Assembly (NCBI RefSeq): GCF_003443895.1
Contig: NZ_QQOA01000042.1
Span: forward strand, 1-62,424
DNA length: 62,424 bases
Direction: 5' to 3'
Source of the DNA: Paraburkholderia phosphatilytica
GTDB lineage: Bacteria; Pseudomonadota; Gammaproteobacteria; Burkholderiales; Burkholderiaceae
Numbering within the stretch: position 1 is the stretch's first letter; every line of letters starts with the position of its first letter. Under the pieces are notes generated by a model that did no database searches, was not told the DNA's origin, and was given only the letters and a program-made list of their open reading frames with translations. The translations under genes and the position numbers were made by a program. Below are positions 36,632 to 45,299 of this stretch, piece after piece.

Positions 36632-37576
36632 CTACGAGAACGCGACCGAGCGATTGCGCCCCTGCCGTTTTGCGCTGTAGAGCGCGGCATCAGCCTCGTT
36701 GATCAGCGCCTCGTAGGCGGACACGCCCACGCGCGCGGAGGCCCCGCCGACGCTCGCCGTCACCGGCACCTGCACGCCCTGCACGTCGACCGGCGCATCG
36801 GCGATCGCGTGACGGATTTTCTCGGCGACGCACATCGCGTCGGCAAGCGGCGTGCACGGCAGCAGCAGCGCGAATTCCTCGCCGCCGAAGCGGCCGAACA
36901 CGTCCTGCGCGCGCACCGTCGCGGCGACACGCTGCGCCATCACGCGCAGCACCGCATCACCCACCATGTGCCCGAACTGGTCGTTGATGCGCTTGAAGTG
37001 GTCGAGATCGAACAGCAGCACCGACAGATCGCCGCCGTAGCGCTGCCAGCGCGTGTATTCGTCGCGCAGGCGCATCTCGAAGTAGCGGCGGTTCGCGATG
37101 CCGGTCAGGCCGTCGCGGTCCGCGTACTCCTGCAGCTTCGCGACCGCCTCTTCCCGCTCGCGCTGCATGATGCTGACGTGCGTCACGTCGCTGATCGTCA
37201 CGCATACCGCGACGACTTCACGGTTGCGCGTGAGCGGCATGAACGTGAGGTCCTGCTGCATGTAGTCGACGCCGCCCGTGATCGGCCGGTCGTGATCGAA
37301 CTTGAACAGGTACGGGCGCTGTTCCCACGAGCTGAACGCGAAACTGCCGAGCTGGAACACGCTTTCGAGCTTGCGCGTGAGCCACACGCGCGGCAGCTCC
37401 GGAAAGCTCGCGAAGATCGAGCTGCCCACCACGCGCTCTTCCGACAGCCCGCTGTGGTCCTGCATGAAGCGATTCCACATCAGCACGTTCATGTCGCGGT
37501 CGAGCACGAAGATGCCGAAGCCCACCCGTTCGACGACGAGGTCGGAGAGCGAGAGACCGGCGATCACGTCGCTCAT
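36632..37576 (-). CDS. PAS-GGDEF diguanylate cyclase
   Basis: A 314-residue cytosolic c-di-GMP synthase. An N-terminal PAS-like domain (about 13-130: VERVGFGIFVLDRDMNVLMWN) is joined by a coiled stretch (QREREEAVAKLQEYADRD) to a GGDEF domain with intact GGEEF at 231-235 and I-site RAQD at 222-225. The start at 37576 overlaps the CheC-like stop (ATGA). It is the output gene of a three-gene CheY-CheC-cyclase operon. Confidence 0.93.
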   Translation of the reverse strand: MSDVIAGLSLSDLVVERVGFGIFVLDRDMNVLMWNRFMQDHSGLSEERVVGSSIFASFPELPRVWLTRKLESVFQLGSFAFSSWEQRPYLFKFDHDRPITGGVDYMQQDLTFMPLTRNREVVAVCVTISDVTHVSIMQREREEAVAKLQEYADRDGLTGIANRRYFEMRLRDEYTRWQRYGGDLSVLLFDLDHFKRINDQFGHMVGDAVLRVMAQRVAATVRAQDVFGRFGGEEFALLLPCTPLADAMCVAEKIRHAIADAPVDVQGVQVPVTASVGGASARVGVSAYEALINEADAALYSAKRQGRNRSVAFS

Positions 37577-38196
37577 AGGCTCGACAGCAACGAATCGAGG
37601 GCTTCGCCGATCCGGCGGATCGAATCCTCGGCCATCAGCATCACCAGATGCGCGCGGAAGGTCCGGTCCTCCAGCGCGAAATTGACTTCGACGAGGAGCG
37701 TCGTCGCCCATGCGACCGTGCTCGCCTGGAACACGTCCTCGATCGGCATCGCGGTACCGAGCAGGCCCGGCGCGGAGAACACCGGCGTGCGGCCGAGCTG
37801 CTCGAAGATGCACGACACGCACGCGCCGGTCAGCACGTTCGCGATGTCGAACACGAGTTCCTGCTGGCCGGTCGATTCGTACGCGGAGCCGGGATACGGA
37901 TCGTTGACGAGCGCGCACAGCTGCTCGACGCCGCTGCTGCGGCACAGGACGATCGCCTCGCCCTTGATGTCCGAGCGAAAGCCCTGGCGCACCGCCATGA
38001 TCGGCTCGCTGATGCCGGTCATGTCGCGCAGCACGGCAGCCGCCTGGTTCGCCGCGACGACGCGCACGCGCGGCACCGACAGCTCGATGAACGCGTCGAG
38101 CAGCAGCGCGAGCCGGCGCGCGGCCTGGCCCATCGCGAGGTTCGCGATTTCCTGCAGCGCGTCGCGCCGGTCTTCGCTCAGGGCAGGCTCAGTCAT
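37573..38196 (-). CDS. CheC-like phosphatase
   Basis: A 207-residue protein of the CheC/CheX phosphatase family, which dephosphorylates CheY-type receivers. Two phosphatase-type helices are visible: LQEIANLAMGQAARRL (E..N) followed by a Pro, and VFDIANVLTGACVSC with Asp in place of the usual Glu, so the second site may be altered. It overlaps the upstream CheY-like gene by 8 bases and the downstream cyclase by 4, suggesting it resets the receiver that controls the cyclase. Confidence 0.88.
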   Translation of the reverse strand: MTEPALSEDRRDALQEIANLAMGQAARRLALLLDAFIELSVPRVRVVAANQAAAVLRDMTGISEPIMAVRQGFRSDIKGEAIVLCRSSGVEQLCALVNDPYPGSAYESTGQQELVFDIANVLTGACVSCIFEQLGRTPVFSAPGLLGTAMPIEDVFQASTVAWATTLLVEVNFALEDRTFRAHLVMLMAEDSIRRIGEALDSLLSSL

Positions 38197-38557
38197 ACAA
38201 ACCGTACTCCTTCAGGACCGGCCGCAGCGCTTCCGGCGTCACCGGCTTCGCGATGAACGCGATCGCGCCCATCGCGCGCACGCGCGACTGCGCCATCGGC
38301 TGCACGTCGGCGGACACGACGATCACGAAGGTGTTGAGGTCCGCCTCCTGCAGCGCCTCGAGCACCTGGTAGCCGGTCATGTCCGGCATCGTCAGGTCGA
38401 GGAACATCACGGCGGCTTTGCCTTCGCGATACAGCGCCAGCGCCTCGGCGCCGTTCGATGCATACGAGATCTCGACGTCCCAGTCCGCGGGCAGCGCCTT
38501 GGTCAGCACCTTGCGGGCAAGCAGGGAGTCGTCGGCGATCACGATGGGCAGCGGCAT
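38189..38557 (-). CDS. CheY-like single-domain response regulator
   Basis: A 122-residue receiver domain. The acidic pocket is ADDS near the start, the phospho-acceptor Asp is in VMFLDLTMPDMTG (about residue 54), and the Lys is in AFIAKPVTPE (about 106). No output domain. First gene of the CheY-CheC-cyclase operon; its cognate kinase is unknown, though the hybrid kinase encoded divergently at 39216 is a candidate. Confidence 0.92.
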   Translation of the reverse strand: MPLPIVIADDSLLARKVLTKALPADWDVEISYASNGAEALALYREGKAAVMFLDLTMPDMTGYQVLEALQEADLNTFVIVVSADVQPMAQSRVRAMGAIAFIAKPVTPEALRPVLKEYGLYD

Positions 38558-39215
38558 GGCGTATTTCGATTGCAGGAAGCGGTTAGCGGCCGACGCGCCG
38601 ATGCGGGCGCGGCGTGGCGGATGCCACGGAACGGTGCGGGAGGGAGCGTGCGGTGCGCAGGACGAACGCGGGCTCGGCAGCGCAAAGGCGACCTCGCGTG
38701 ACGCGTTGAACGACGGCGATGTCCGGCATGGTCAGCCTTCCCCGTAGTTGGCCGGCGCGGCGAACGGCGGATGGCCATGGCGTCGCGCGTGGATTGCGAA
38801 CGCCCACCGGCGCGCATTGCATGCGCTTCCGGCTGGCCCTCGCGACAGTGACGTCCGAGCGTGAGCGGACGCATCATAATTTGTGAATGGCCGAAATTCT
38901 CGAAGCAAACCAGCGAAAAGGCAACCCGACAAAATCGAATGTACCGATAAATTCCTCTGATAACCTGCCAAAAGTTGAAATGTTCCAGTTCGCAAAACAC
39001 GAACGGCAAGAAATCTGTACTTTTGTGTACGTTTGCGCTTCGAAATTCGTCGCTGTTTTGGCGTCGGGACAGGGATTTTCACCATCCGTTACGCGTCTGA
39101 TTCAACGTGCATTAAATTGCGATCCGCACAATCGTCTGGGGTGCGCGAGCCCCGCTCATCTACGCTTATGATCGCAAGGACGAACTGGCAACAATGCTTT
39201 CCCCGGGCACCCACC
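38558..39215. other. Divergent intergenic region between the CheY operon and the hybrid kinase
   Basis: About 660 bp. The stretch 38870-39120 is clearly more AT-rich than its surroundings, so divergent promoters are likely there. A 94-residue open frame exists but lacks protein character. I see no repeat or RNA gene. Confidence 0.4.
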
Positions 39216-41486
39216 ATGACCACTGAACGGACGGACCCGCCCCCGGCAAGCCACCCTGTCTCCGCTGACCGGGAGGACGACGGCGTCTACCCCGCGGTTC
39301 CGGAGCACAACTTCGCCGTCCGGCGCGTGACGCTGATCGGCCTCCTGATCGCGGCGATCGTGCTGCCGTTCGTCTACGTCGCGATCATGGCGTACAACGA
39401 TCTGCGCAACCGCGAGGCCGACGCGACCGACATCACGCTGCGCACCGTGCGCGTCGCGGAAGAGCACGCGCTGAAAGTGTTCGACATGAACGAAACGCTC
39501 GACGCGCAGATCGTCGACCTCGTGTCCGGCCTCGACGACGACGGCATCGAGGCGAGCGAGCCCGAGATCCACGCCAAGCTGCGCACGATGGGCGGCGGCT
39601 ACCCGCAGGTCGCGGCGGTGTCGATCTTCAGCCGCGACGGCAAGCTGCTCGCGAGCAGCCGCTTCTATCCGGTGCCGGACGTGTCGATCGCGACCCGCGA
39701 AGACTTCACCGGCATCCGCGCGGGCCGCGCGCTCGATCACGTATCGAAAGTGATGGTCGGGCACGTGGCGGGTGAACGCGTGTTCAACACGGGCATCGCG
39801 CGCCGCGACCCGGACAATGGCTTCGACGGCGTGGTGTCCGTCGCGCTGCGGCCCGGCTACTTCAGCGCGTTCTACCGCGAGCTGCTGGGCGGCGAAGACA
39901 CGCCGATGGTGATGGGGCTCACACGCAGCGACGGCGCGATGCTCGCGCGCTACCCGGGCGGCGGCCCCAACGAGCCCGATGCCGTCACGCCGCACACGCC
40001 CTTCACCGAAGCGCTCGAGAACGGCCAGCGCGGCGGCGTCGTGCGGATGCACTCCGACCTCGCCAACGACAACCTGATCCTCGCGTATCGACGCGTCGGT
40101 TCGTACCCGGTGTACGTGTCGTGCGGCTACCGCACGTCGGCGATCTGGGCGGGCTGGTATCGCCATCTGAGCGTGCTGATCCTGTCGATGTTCACGCCAT
40201 CCATCGTGCTGTGGTGCGTGATCTGGCTGTCGCTCAAACGTCTCGCCGCCGAGGAGGAAGCGTGGGAGCGCTGGCAGGCCGAAGCGTCGATGCGCCGCTC
40301 GATCGAATCGGCGTACCGGCAGTCGCGCAAGATGGAGGCGCTCGGCAACCTGGTCGGCAGCGTCGCGCACGACTTCAACAATCTGCTGATGATCGTGTCG
40401 TCGAACGTGCAGATCGCGCGGCGGCGCGGCGCGCTCGGGCTCGATCGCGAACTCTCCGCGATCGAGCGCGCGCTGAAAGGCGGCCAGTCGCTCACGCGCC
40501 AGCTGCTCGGCGTCGCGCGCAAGCAGCCGCTGCGCAGCGAGACGCTGTACGTGCACCGCTGGCTCGCGTCGTGCCGCGAGCTGCTGCGCGCGTCGCTCGG
40601 CGCGAAGGTGTCGCTCGTGATGGACGTCGGCGACGACATCTGGCCGATGCGCGTCGACGTCGCCGAGCTCGAGCTCGCGCTGATCAACATCGCCGTCAAT
40701 GCGCGCGACGCGATGCCGAGCGGCGGCCGCTTCACCGTGCGCGCCGGCAACATCACGTTCCGCCACGAAGACGGCTTCCCGCTGACCGGCGACTTCGTGC
40801 AGATGACGCTCGAAGATACCGGCGTCGGCATGCCGCCCGATGTGCTGGCGCGCGCGTTCGAACCGCTCTTCACCACCAAGCCGTCCGGCATGGGCACGGG
40901 GCTCGGTCTGCCGCAGGTATTCGCGTTCTGCGAGCGCTCCGGCGGCCTCGCGACGATCGACAGCGCGATCGGCGCCGGCACCTCGGTGTGCCTGTACCTG
41001 CCGCGCGTCAGCGCGACGCCGCCGCAGGAACAGACGGAGGAGCCGAAGCGCGTCGAGGAACTGGCCGCGCCGCAGGGGCTGCGCATCCTGCTCGTCGAAG
41101 ACAACGACGAGGTCGCGGCCGGTACCGAAGCCCTGCTGCAGATGATGGGCCACAGCGTGAGCTGCGCATTCAACGCGGACACGGCGCTGCGCCTGATCGA
41201 CGCCGCGCGCACGCGGTTCACGGAGGCCGGCGAGCCGTTGCCGTTCGATCTCGTGATCTCCGACATCCACATGCCGGGCAAGCTGAACGGCATCGATCTC
41301 GCCGAAGCGGTGCGCGGCTTCGAGCCGAAGCTGCCGGTGATTCTCGTCACCGGGTACGCAGAGGAGCTGGACCGCGCGCGGCAGGTCGACGTGCGCGTGC
41401 TCGCAAAACCGTTCGATATCGCGTTGCTCGACCGCATCCTGCAGACCATCCAGCAGGATCTGCAGCACGCGGATTCGGCGGGGTGA
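39216..41486 (+). CDS. Hybrid sensor histidine kinase with periplasmic sensor and C-terminal receiver
   Basis: About 756 residues. Membrane helix about 37-60, a periplasmic dCache-like sensor about 61-310, a second helix about 320-340, then the kinase: H-box GSVAHDFNNLLMI, N-box NIAVNARDAMPSGG, G-boxes EDTGVGMPP and GTGLGLPQV. A receiver follows (ILLVEDNDEVAAG... phospho-Asp in LVISDIHMPG, Lys in VLAKPFD). The 'HDFNNLL' H-box is typical of HWE/NtrB-like hybrids. The start is uncertain: ATG at 39168 is also possible. No response regulator is adjacent on this strand. Confidence 0.9.
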   Translation: MTTERTDPPPASHPVSADREDDGVYPAVPEHNFAVRRVTLIGLLIAAIVLPFVYVAIMAYNDLRNREADATDITLRTVRVAEEHALKVFDMNETLDAQIVDLVSGLDDDGIEASEPEIHAKLRTMGGGYPQVAAVSIFSRDGKLLASSRFYPVPDVSIATREDFTGIRAGRALDHVSKVMVGHVAGERVFNTGIARRDPDNGFDGVVSVALRPGYFSAFYRELLGGEDTPMVMGLTRSDGAMLARYPGGGPNEPDAVTPHTPFTEALENGQRGGVVRMHSDLANDNLILAYRRVGSYPVYVSCGYRTSAIWAGWYRHLSVLILSMFTPSIVLWCVIWLSLKRLAAEEEAWERWQAEASMRRSIESAYRQSRKMEALGNLVGSVAHDFNNLLMIVSSNVQIARRRGALGLDRELSAIERALKGGQSLTRQLLGVARKQPLRSETLYVHRWLASCRELLRASLGAKVSLVMDVGDDIWPMRVDVAELELALINIAVNARDAMPSGGRFTVRAGNITFRHEDGFPLTGDFVQMTLEDTGVGMPPDVLARAFEPLFTTKPSGMGTGLGLPQVFAFCERSGGLATIDSAIGAGTSVCLYLPRVSATPPQEQTEEPKRVEELAAPQGLRILLVEDNDEVAAGTEALLQMMGHSVSCAFNADTALRLIDAARTRFTEAGEPLPFDLVISDIHMPGKLNGIDLAEAVRGFEPKLPVILVTGYAEELDRARQVDVRVLAKPFDIALLDRILQTIQQDLQHADSAG

Positions 41487-41637
41487 CAGGCGGCGGATCT
41501 GGTGCCTGAGCTGGATTGACGCTGGAGCGCGGTGCCGTTTCCAGGTCGCGGCACGAAGGTTGCGCTCCTGTTTCCTGTCACGAAAGCGCGGCGGCGTGCC
41601 GCGCGTTCGCATCGATCGAGAACATCGGGAGACAGCC

Positions 41638-42819
41638 ATGCGACACACCATCGTTGCCCTGTTCGATACCTATGGTCAGGCGGAAGAAGCGCGCAATACG
41701 CTGGTCCGCTCCGGCTTTGCGCCCACCGATATCGAACTCCAGGCGCAGCCCGAACCCACCGCCGATACCACCGTCAGCCACCCGCCGGGCGTGCTGGCGA
41801 GCATCGAACGGTTCCTGTCGGGTCTGTTCACGTCGAGCCGCGGTGCGATGGACATGGAGCGCTACACGGAAGCGGTGCGGCGCGGCGCGGTGCTCGTCTG
41901 CGTGCGCGCGGCGAGCGAATCGCATGCGGAACTGGCTCGCAATGCACTGGCGGAACTCGGCGCGCTCGACATCAGCGAGCGCGAGCCCGGCTGGGATGCA
42001 GCGCCGGACGATCCGGAAGCGCGGCGCGCGCATTCCGTGCTCGACGAACTGGGCGTCGGCAATCCGGTGCCGACCGTGCGCGACGTGCTGCGCGAGCGCG
42101 AAGAAGAGGTGCCGGTGGCGCGGGATACGTTGCCCGAGACGCGGAACCCGCGGGACGCCAACGAAGTGCGGCCGTCATCCCTTGCTGCCGCGCCCGGTTT
42201 CGCGCCGAACGACGACCTCGCGACTCAGGCCGCGATCGCCGCGGCGGGCGCCCCGGGTGCCGGCGCCGTGATGGGCGCCGAAGGGCCGCCCACCGTGCAC
42301 GTGTATTCGGGCTCGGCGACGGCGAATACGGCGGGCGCCGAAAGCCGGCCGGCGGAAGCGGCCGGTGCGGGCGCGACGGGGTATGCGGCGACGAGCGCGC
42401 GTGTGCCACCCGCTGCGGGTTCCGACGCAGAGGCAGCGGCTATGCCTGGCGCATCGTCGTACGGTGGACCCGCGGCCGATGCGCAGTTGCGCACGTCGTG
42501 GTCGTCTTCGCCCGAGGACGAGAATTTCGGCAGTTCGGTGCCGGACGAATACCTCGAGTACGAAGAAGATTTCCGCAGCCACTACGACGACCTGTACGCG
42601 CAGGTGGATACGCAATACGAGGACTACCGCCCGGCTTATCACTATGGCGCAAACATGGCCCGCGACGAGCGCTATCGCGAGCGTTCATGGGACGACGTGG
42701 AGCCCGAGGTGCGGCGTGAATGGGAAGCGTCGCCATCACGTTCGGGCGATACGTGGGAACGGTTCAAGGCAGCCGTGCGGCATGGCTGGGACCGCGTGAC
42801 GGGGCATCACCACATTTGA
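41638..42819 (+). CDS. Unrecognised protein with general-stress-like N-terminus
   Basis: A 393-residue protein. Residues 1-110 (MRHTIVALFDTYGQAEEARNTLVRSG... GAVLVCVRAASESHAE) resemble the ferredoxin-like repeat of 'general stress protein 17M/YflT' domains. The middle (about 150-285) is Ala/Gly/Pro-rich and disordered; the end (about 295-393) is rich in Asp, Glu, Tyr and Arg. No signal peptide. The start at 41638 has GGGAG upstream. Family identity is tentative; a role in envelope or osmotic stress is a guess. Confidence 0.7.
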   Translation: MRHTIVALFDTYGQAEEARNTLVRSGFAPTDIELQAQPEPTADTTVSHPPGVLASIERFLSGLFTSSRGAMDMERYTEAVRRGAVLVCVRAASESHAELARNALAELGALDISEREPGWDAAPDDPEARRAHSVLDELGVGNPVPTVRDVLREREEEVPVARDTLPETRNPRDANEVRPSSLAAAPGFAPNDDLATQAAIAAAGAPGAGAVMGAEGPPTVHVYSGSATANTAGAESRPAEAAGAGATGYAATSARVPPAAGSDAEAAAMPGASSYGGPAADAQLRTSWSSSPEDENFGSSVPDEYLEYEEDFRSHYDDLYAQVDTQYEDYRPAYHYGANMARDERYRERSWDDVEPEVRREWEASPSRSGDTWERFKAAVRHGWDRVTGHHHI

Positions 42820-42877
42820 GGATTCGCTTTTGCGCCGGCTTCTCGTTCAAGCCGGCGGCGGGTGATTCACGTCGCGA

Positions 42878-42938
42878 CGTGGATAACCCGCGCTCGCACG
42901 AAGATATCCACAATTTCTCTGGACAACCTTGTGGATAA
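42878..42938. promoter_or_regulatory. Cluster of DnaA-box-like sequences
   Basis: Three 9-mers in 60 bp: CGTGGATAA (42878, one mismatch to the consensus), ATATCCACA (42904, one mismatch) and TGTGGATAA (42930, exact consensus TTATCCACA on the minus strand). A further exact box is at 43391-43399. The cluster lies about 5 kb from parA and could bind DnaA; a regulatory or titration role is inferred. Confidence 0.45.
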
Positions 42939-43075
42939 GTCAACTCTTTGCCTTGTCAATCAAGCAAACCATCGGGCGGGCCTGTCCGGCAGCAATTGCA
43001 GGTCCTGGGCATGTCGGTTGCGCATGCTTCAATGCCGCGATCACATCGATCGCATGCCATCCAGGAGGAACCGTC

Positions 43076-43354
43076 ATGGCTCGCGACCCCTCGCATCCGA
43101 CCGCCCAACCTGCCGACGAAAAGACCACCGTCCACACCGAACACCCCGCAGGCCAGCCCTACGCGGGCCGCTCGCACGATGAGGCGGTGGCGGCGCGCAG
43201 GCACGAGCGGCAGCGCGCGCAGGAACAGCCCGGCGGCGGCATGGCCGTGGAAGGAACGGCCCCCGACCCGAAGCATTCGTGCGGCGAACTGTCGGACGCC
43301 GGCAAGCGCGTCTGGCAGACCGGCAGCGGACTCGACGGCGGCGGAAAAGCGTAA
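43076..43354 (+). CDS. Small hydrophilic hypothetical protein
   Basis: A 92-residue, charged, Gly/Pro-rich protein (MARDPSHPTAQPADEKTTVH) with no signal peptide or membrane segment, probably disordered. The start is fixed by AGGAGG seven bases upstream of the ATG at 43076. I do not recognise a family. The DnaA-box cluster lies in its upstream region. Confidence 0.65.
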   Translation: MARDPSHPTAQPADEKTTVHTEHPAGQPYAGRSHDEAVAARRHERQRAQEQPGGGMAVEGTAPDPKHSCGELSDAGKRVWQTGSGLDGGGKA

Positions 43355-43390
43355 CGTTTGCGCGTCGCGCCGCTGAGCAGTGCGTCAGGC

Positions 43391-43399
43391 TGTGGATAA
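43391..43399 (-). promoter_or_regulatory. DnaA box (exact consensus)
   Basis: TGTGGATAA, i.e. TTATCCACA on the minus strand. It lies just downstream of the small gene ending at 43354, 460 bp from the three-box cluster. Confidence 0.4.
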
Positions 43400-43507
43400 G
43401 ACGAATGGGCGTCGTTCGTTGCGATGCCTCCTGCTTCGCAGAAAGGCGATTTACGTCCGCTATTTGTGTCTGCTTCCCGATGCCTTGTCTTCCTTGCCTG
43501 CCTTGTC

Positions 43508-43645
43508 TTAATTGCCGAAGAAAACCGAGCACCAGGAGGCGGGTCCCTGGCATGCGTTCGCGGACTGCGAGGTAGCGGCGTTGGCGCTACCGGCGAAAAG
43601 GGTCATCAAGGCGGCCGCGCTTGCGGCGATGAGCATGCGTTTCAT
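43508..43645 (-). CDS. Tiny secreted peptide of 45 residues
   Basis: Short gene with a very clear signal peptide (MKRMLIAASAAALMTLFAGSANA, charged start, hydrophobic core, Ala-x-Ala cleavage) leaving a mature peptide of about 22 residues with two cysteines, ending QGPASWCSVFFGN. An AGGA ribosome site lies 9 bases before the ATG at 43645. The two cysteines could form a disulfide in the periplasm. I recall similar tiny exported proteins in Burkholderia but cannot name a family. Function unknown. Confidence 0.7.
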   Translation of the reverse strand: MKRMLIAASAAALMTLFAGSANAATSQSANACQGPASWCSVFFGN

Positions 43646-44093
43646 GGCGTGTGTTCCTGTCTTTGCTGAGGCGCCGCCTCGGGGCACGAGGTCGCGCGGA
43701 AAGGGTGTGACCGATCGGTACGCGGAGCTTATCGGTGCCGGGCGATCGGAAACACAGCGAAGGCGTTAGAACACTCTTTTTCGAATTGCAATAATCGCCA
43801 CCTTGGATGGCCATCAATCTGGCCAAGGTTGAGTCGCTTCAACCATTTAGCTTTGATCGGGCGTAGCATCTTCATGATTTTTGCAATAATAAATTGCCGG
43901 CATCGCTGGCAATCGGACGGTGGTTGTGCGTCGTGAATTCACCGTCATTTGCGGGTCGTTCCGCCGACCAATGCAGATTGCGTTGATTGCGTTGGCTGAT
44001 CGATGTCTCGACCGTTCTCCGCTGTGGTAGCGTGGCAGCCGCTGCGCCGGCGCCATCCGGCGCGGCGCTTTCCGACTTCCGCGACCTCCGCCG
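43646..44093. other. AT-richer intergenic region before the ECF sigma gene
   Basis: About 450 bp with no supported gene. The stretch 43770-43900 is AT-rich compared with the rest of the region. It must contain the promoters of the tiny peptide and of the ECF sigma factor. Confidence 0.4.
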
Positions 44094-44696
44094 ATGAATC
44101 GTTCCGCTTCGTTCGACGACCCCGTCTATCTCGCCGGCCTGCGGCGCGATCTGTTGCGATTCGCGCGTCTGCAATTGCGCGACCGCGCGGCCGCCGAAGA
44201 TGCGGTCCAGGAAGCGCTCACCGCTGCATGGACGCAGTCCGACCGATTCCAGGGGCAGTCAGAGCACAAGACGTGGGTGTTCGGCATCCTGCGGCACAAG
44301 CTGGTCGACACGCTGAGGGCGCGACAGCGCACGATCAATCTGTCAGCACTCGAAGCGGAGCTCGACGACGAAGCGGCGCTCGACCGCGCGCTCTTCAAGG
44401 CCAATGGTCACTGGACACCGGAGGCCAAGCCGACGCGCTGGCCGACGCCCGAAAGCGCGCTGCAACAGCAGCAGTTCTGGGCGCTCTTCGAGATGTGTCT
44501 CGGGCATCTGCCCGAGCACATCGGCCGCGTGTTCATGATGCGCGAGTTCCTCGATCTCGAGACGGCAGAGATCTGCGCCGAACTCCAGCTGACCGCCAAT
44601 CATTGCAGCGTGCTGATCTATCGCGCGCGCCTTCGGCTGCGCACCTGTCTCAGCGAGAAGGGCCTTTCCAGCGAGGATGCGAATGGGGAAATGTAA
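44094..44696 (+). CDS. ECF-type RNA polymerase sigma factor
   Basis: A 200-residue sigma factor with sigma2 (LLRFARLQLRDRAAAEDAVQEALTAAW... KTWVFGILRHKLVDTLRAR) and sigma4 (LPEHIGRVFMMREFLDLETAEICAELQLTANHCSVLIYRARLRLR). The last codons overlap the start of a tiny zinc-binding anti-sigma gene, so the pair is co-translated. Its regulon is unknown; similar pairs often respond to oxidative or envelope stress. Confidence 0.92.
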   Translation: MNRSASFDDPVYLAGLRRDLLRFARLQLRDRAAAEDAVQEALTAAWTQSDRFQGQSEHKTWVFGILRHKLVDTLRARQRTINLSALEAELDDEAALDRALFKANGHWTPEAKPTRWPTPESALQQQQFWALFEMCLGHLPEHIGRVFMMREFLDLETAEICAELQLTANHCSVLIYRARLRLRTCLSEKGLSSEDANGEM

Positions 44697-44880
44697 AGAC
44701 GTGACGCGCCTGCTGTCGGATGCGCTCGACAGACGGCTGAGCGCCGGCGAGTGGCTCGCGATCCATGTCCATCTGCCGGCGTGCAGCGGCTGCCGCAACT
44801 ATCGGAAGCATATCGGCCTGTTGCGCGCCGCCGCGCGCGCGACGAGCGGACTTGATGAGGGCGGTCATGGCGGCGCCTGA
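44683..44880 (+). CDS. Short zinc-binding anti-sigma factor
   Basis: A 65-residue cytosolic protein consisting only of a ZAS-type domain: MGKCKDVTRLLSDALDRRLSAGE, then HLPACSGC (HxxxCxxC zinc site). There is no membrane segment, so it would sense signals in the cytoplasm through its zinc-thiol site. Start at 44683 is chosen because GAGG lies six bases upstream; 44677 is an alternative. It overlaps the sigma gene by 14 bases. Confidence 0.85.
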   Translation: MGKCKDVTRLLSDALDRRLSAGEWLAIHVHLPACSGCRNYRKHIGLLRAAARATSGLDEGGHGGA

Positions 44881-44906
44881 ACGTGCTTTGAGCGCGCGTT
44901 GTTCCG

Positions 44907-45197
44907 TCAGCGTTCGCCTGGCGGAGTCGAGCTGTAGCGCGTGAAGTACGCGGCGTGCGCCGCTTCGTCGACGTGCGGGTCGCGACGCTCCTGGCTCGCC
45001 GGGTTTTTCGCCAGCATCGCCCGCGGACGGACCGGCCGGCGTTCGAAGTTGCCGCCGCAGTTCGGACACACGTTGCGCAGCACGTTCCGCGCGCAATGCT
45101 CGCAGAACGTGCATTCGTACGTGCAGATCATCGCATCGGGCGCATTGGGCGGCAGGTCCTTGCCGCATGCCTCACAAGCTGGGCGCAGTTCGAGCAT
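44907..45197 (-). CDS. DUF1272 zinc-ribbon protein
   Basis: A 96-residue protein with several Cys pairs (CEACGKDLPP, CTYECTFCEHC, CPNCGGNFERRP) matching DUF1272, a family of small zinc proteins of unknown function. Cytosolic. Convergent with the anti-sigma gene and downstream of the GntP permease on the same strand. Confidence 0.88.
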   Translation of the reverse strand: MLELRPACEACGKDLPPNAPDAMICTYECTFCEHCARNVLRNVCPNCGGNFERRPVRPRAMLAKNPASQERRDPHVDEAAHAAYFTRYSSTPPGER

Positions 45198-45299
45198 CGC
45201 TGGTCCTTGGGGGTGGTGGTGGTCGATCGCTATTGTGGCGGCTTCGCGGGGTTTCGACCAACGCGCGCCCTTGCCCTTCCTCTCCGGCTGAATGCGGGC

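Noticed and set aside
38887..39171. 94-codon open frame in the region before the hybrid kinase
   Set aside because: Low protein character, no ribosome site, and it lies in probable promoter DNA.
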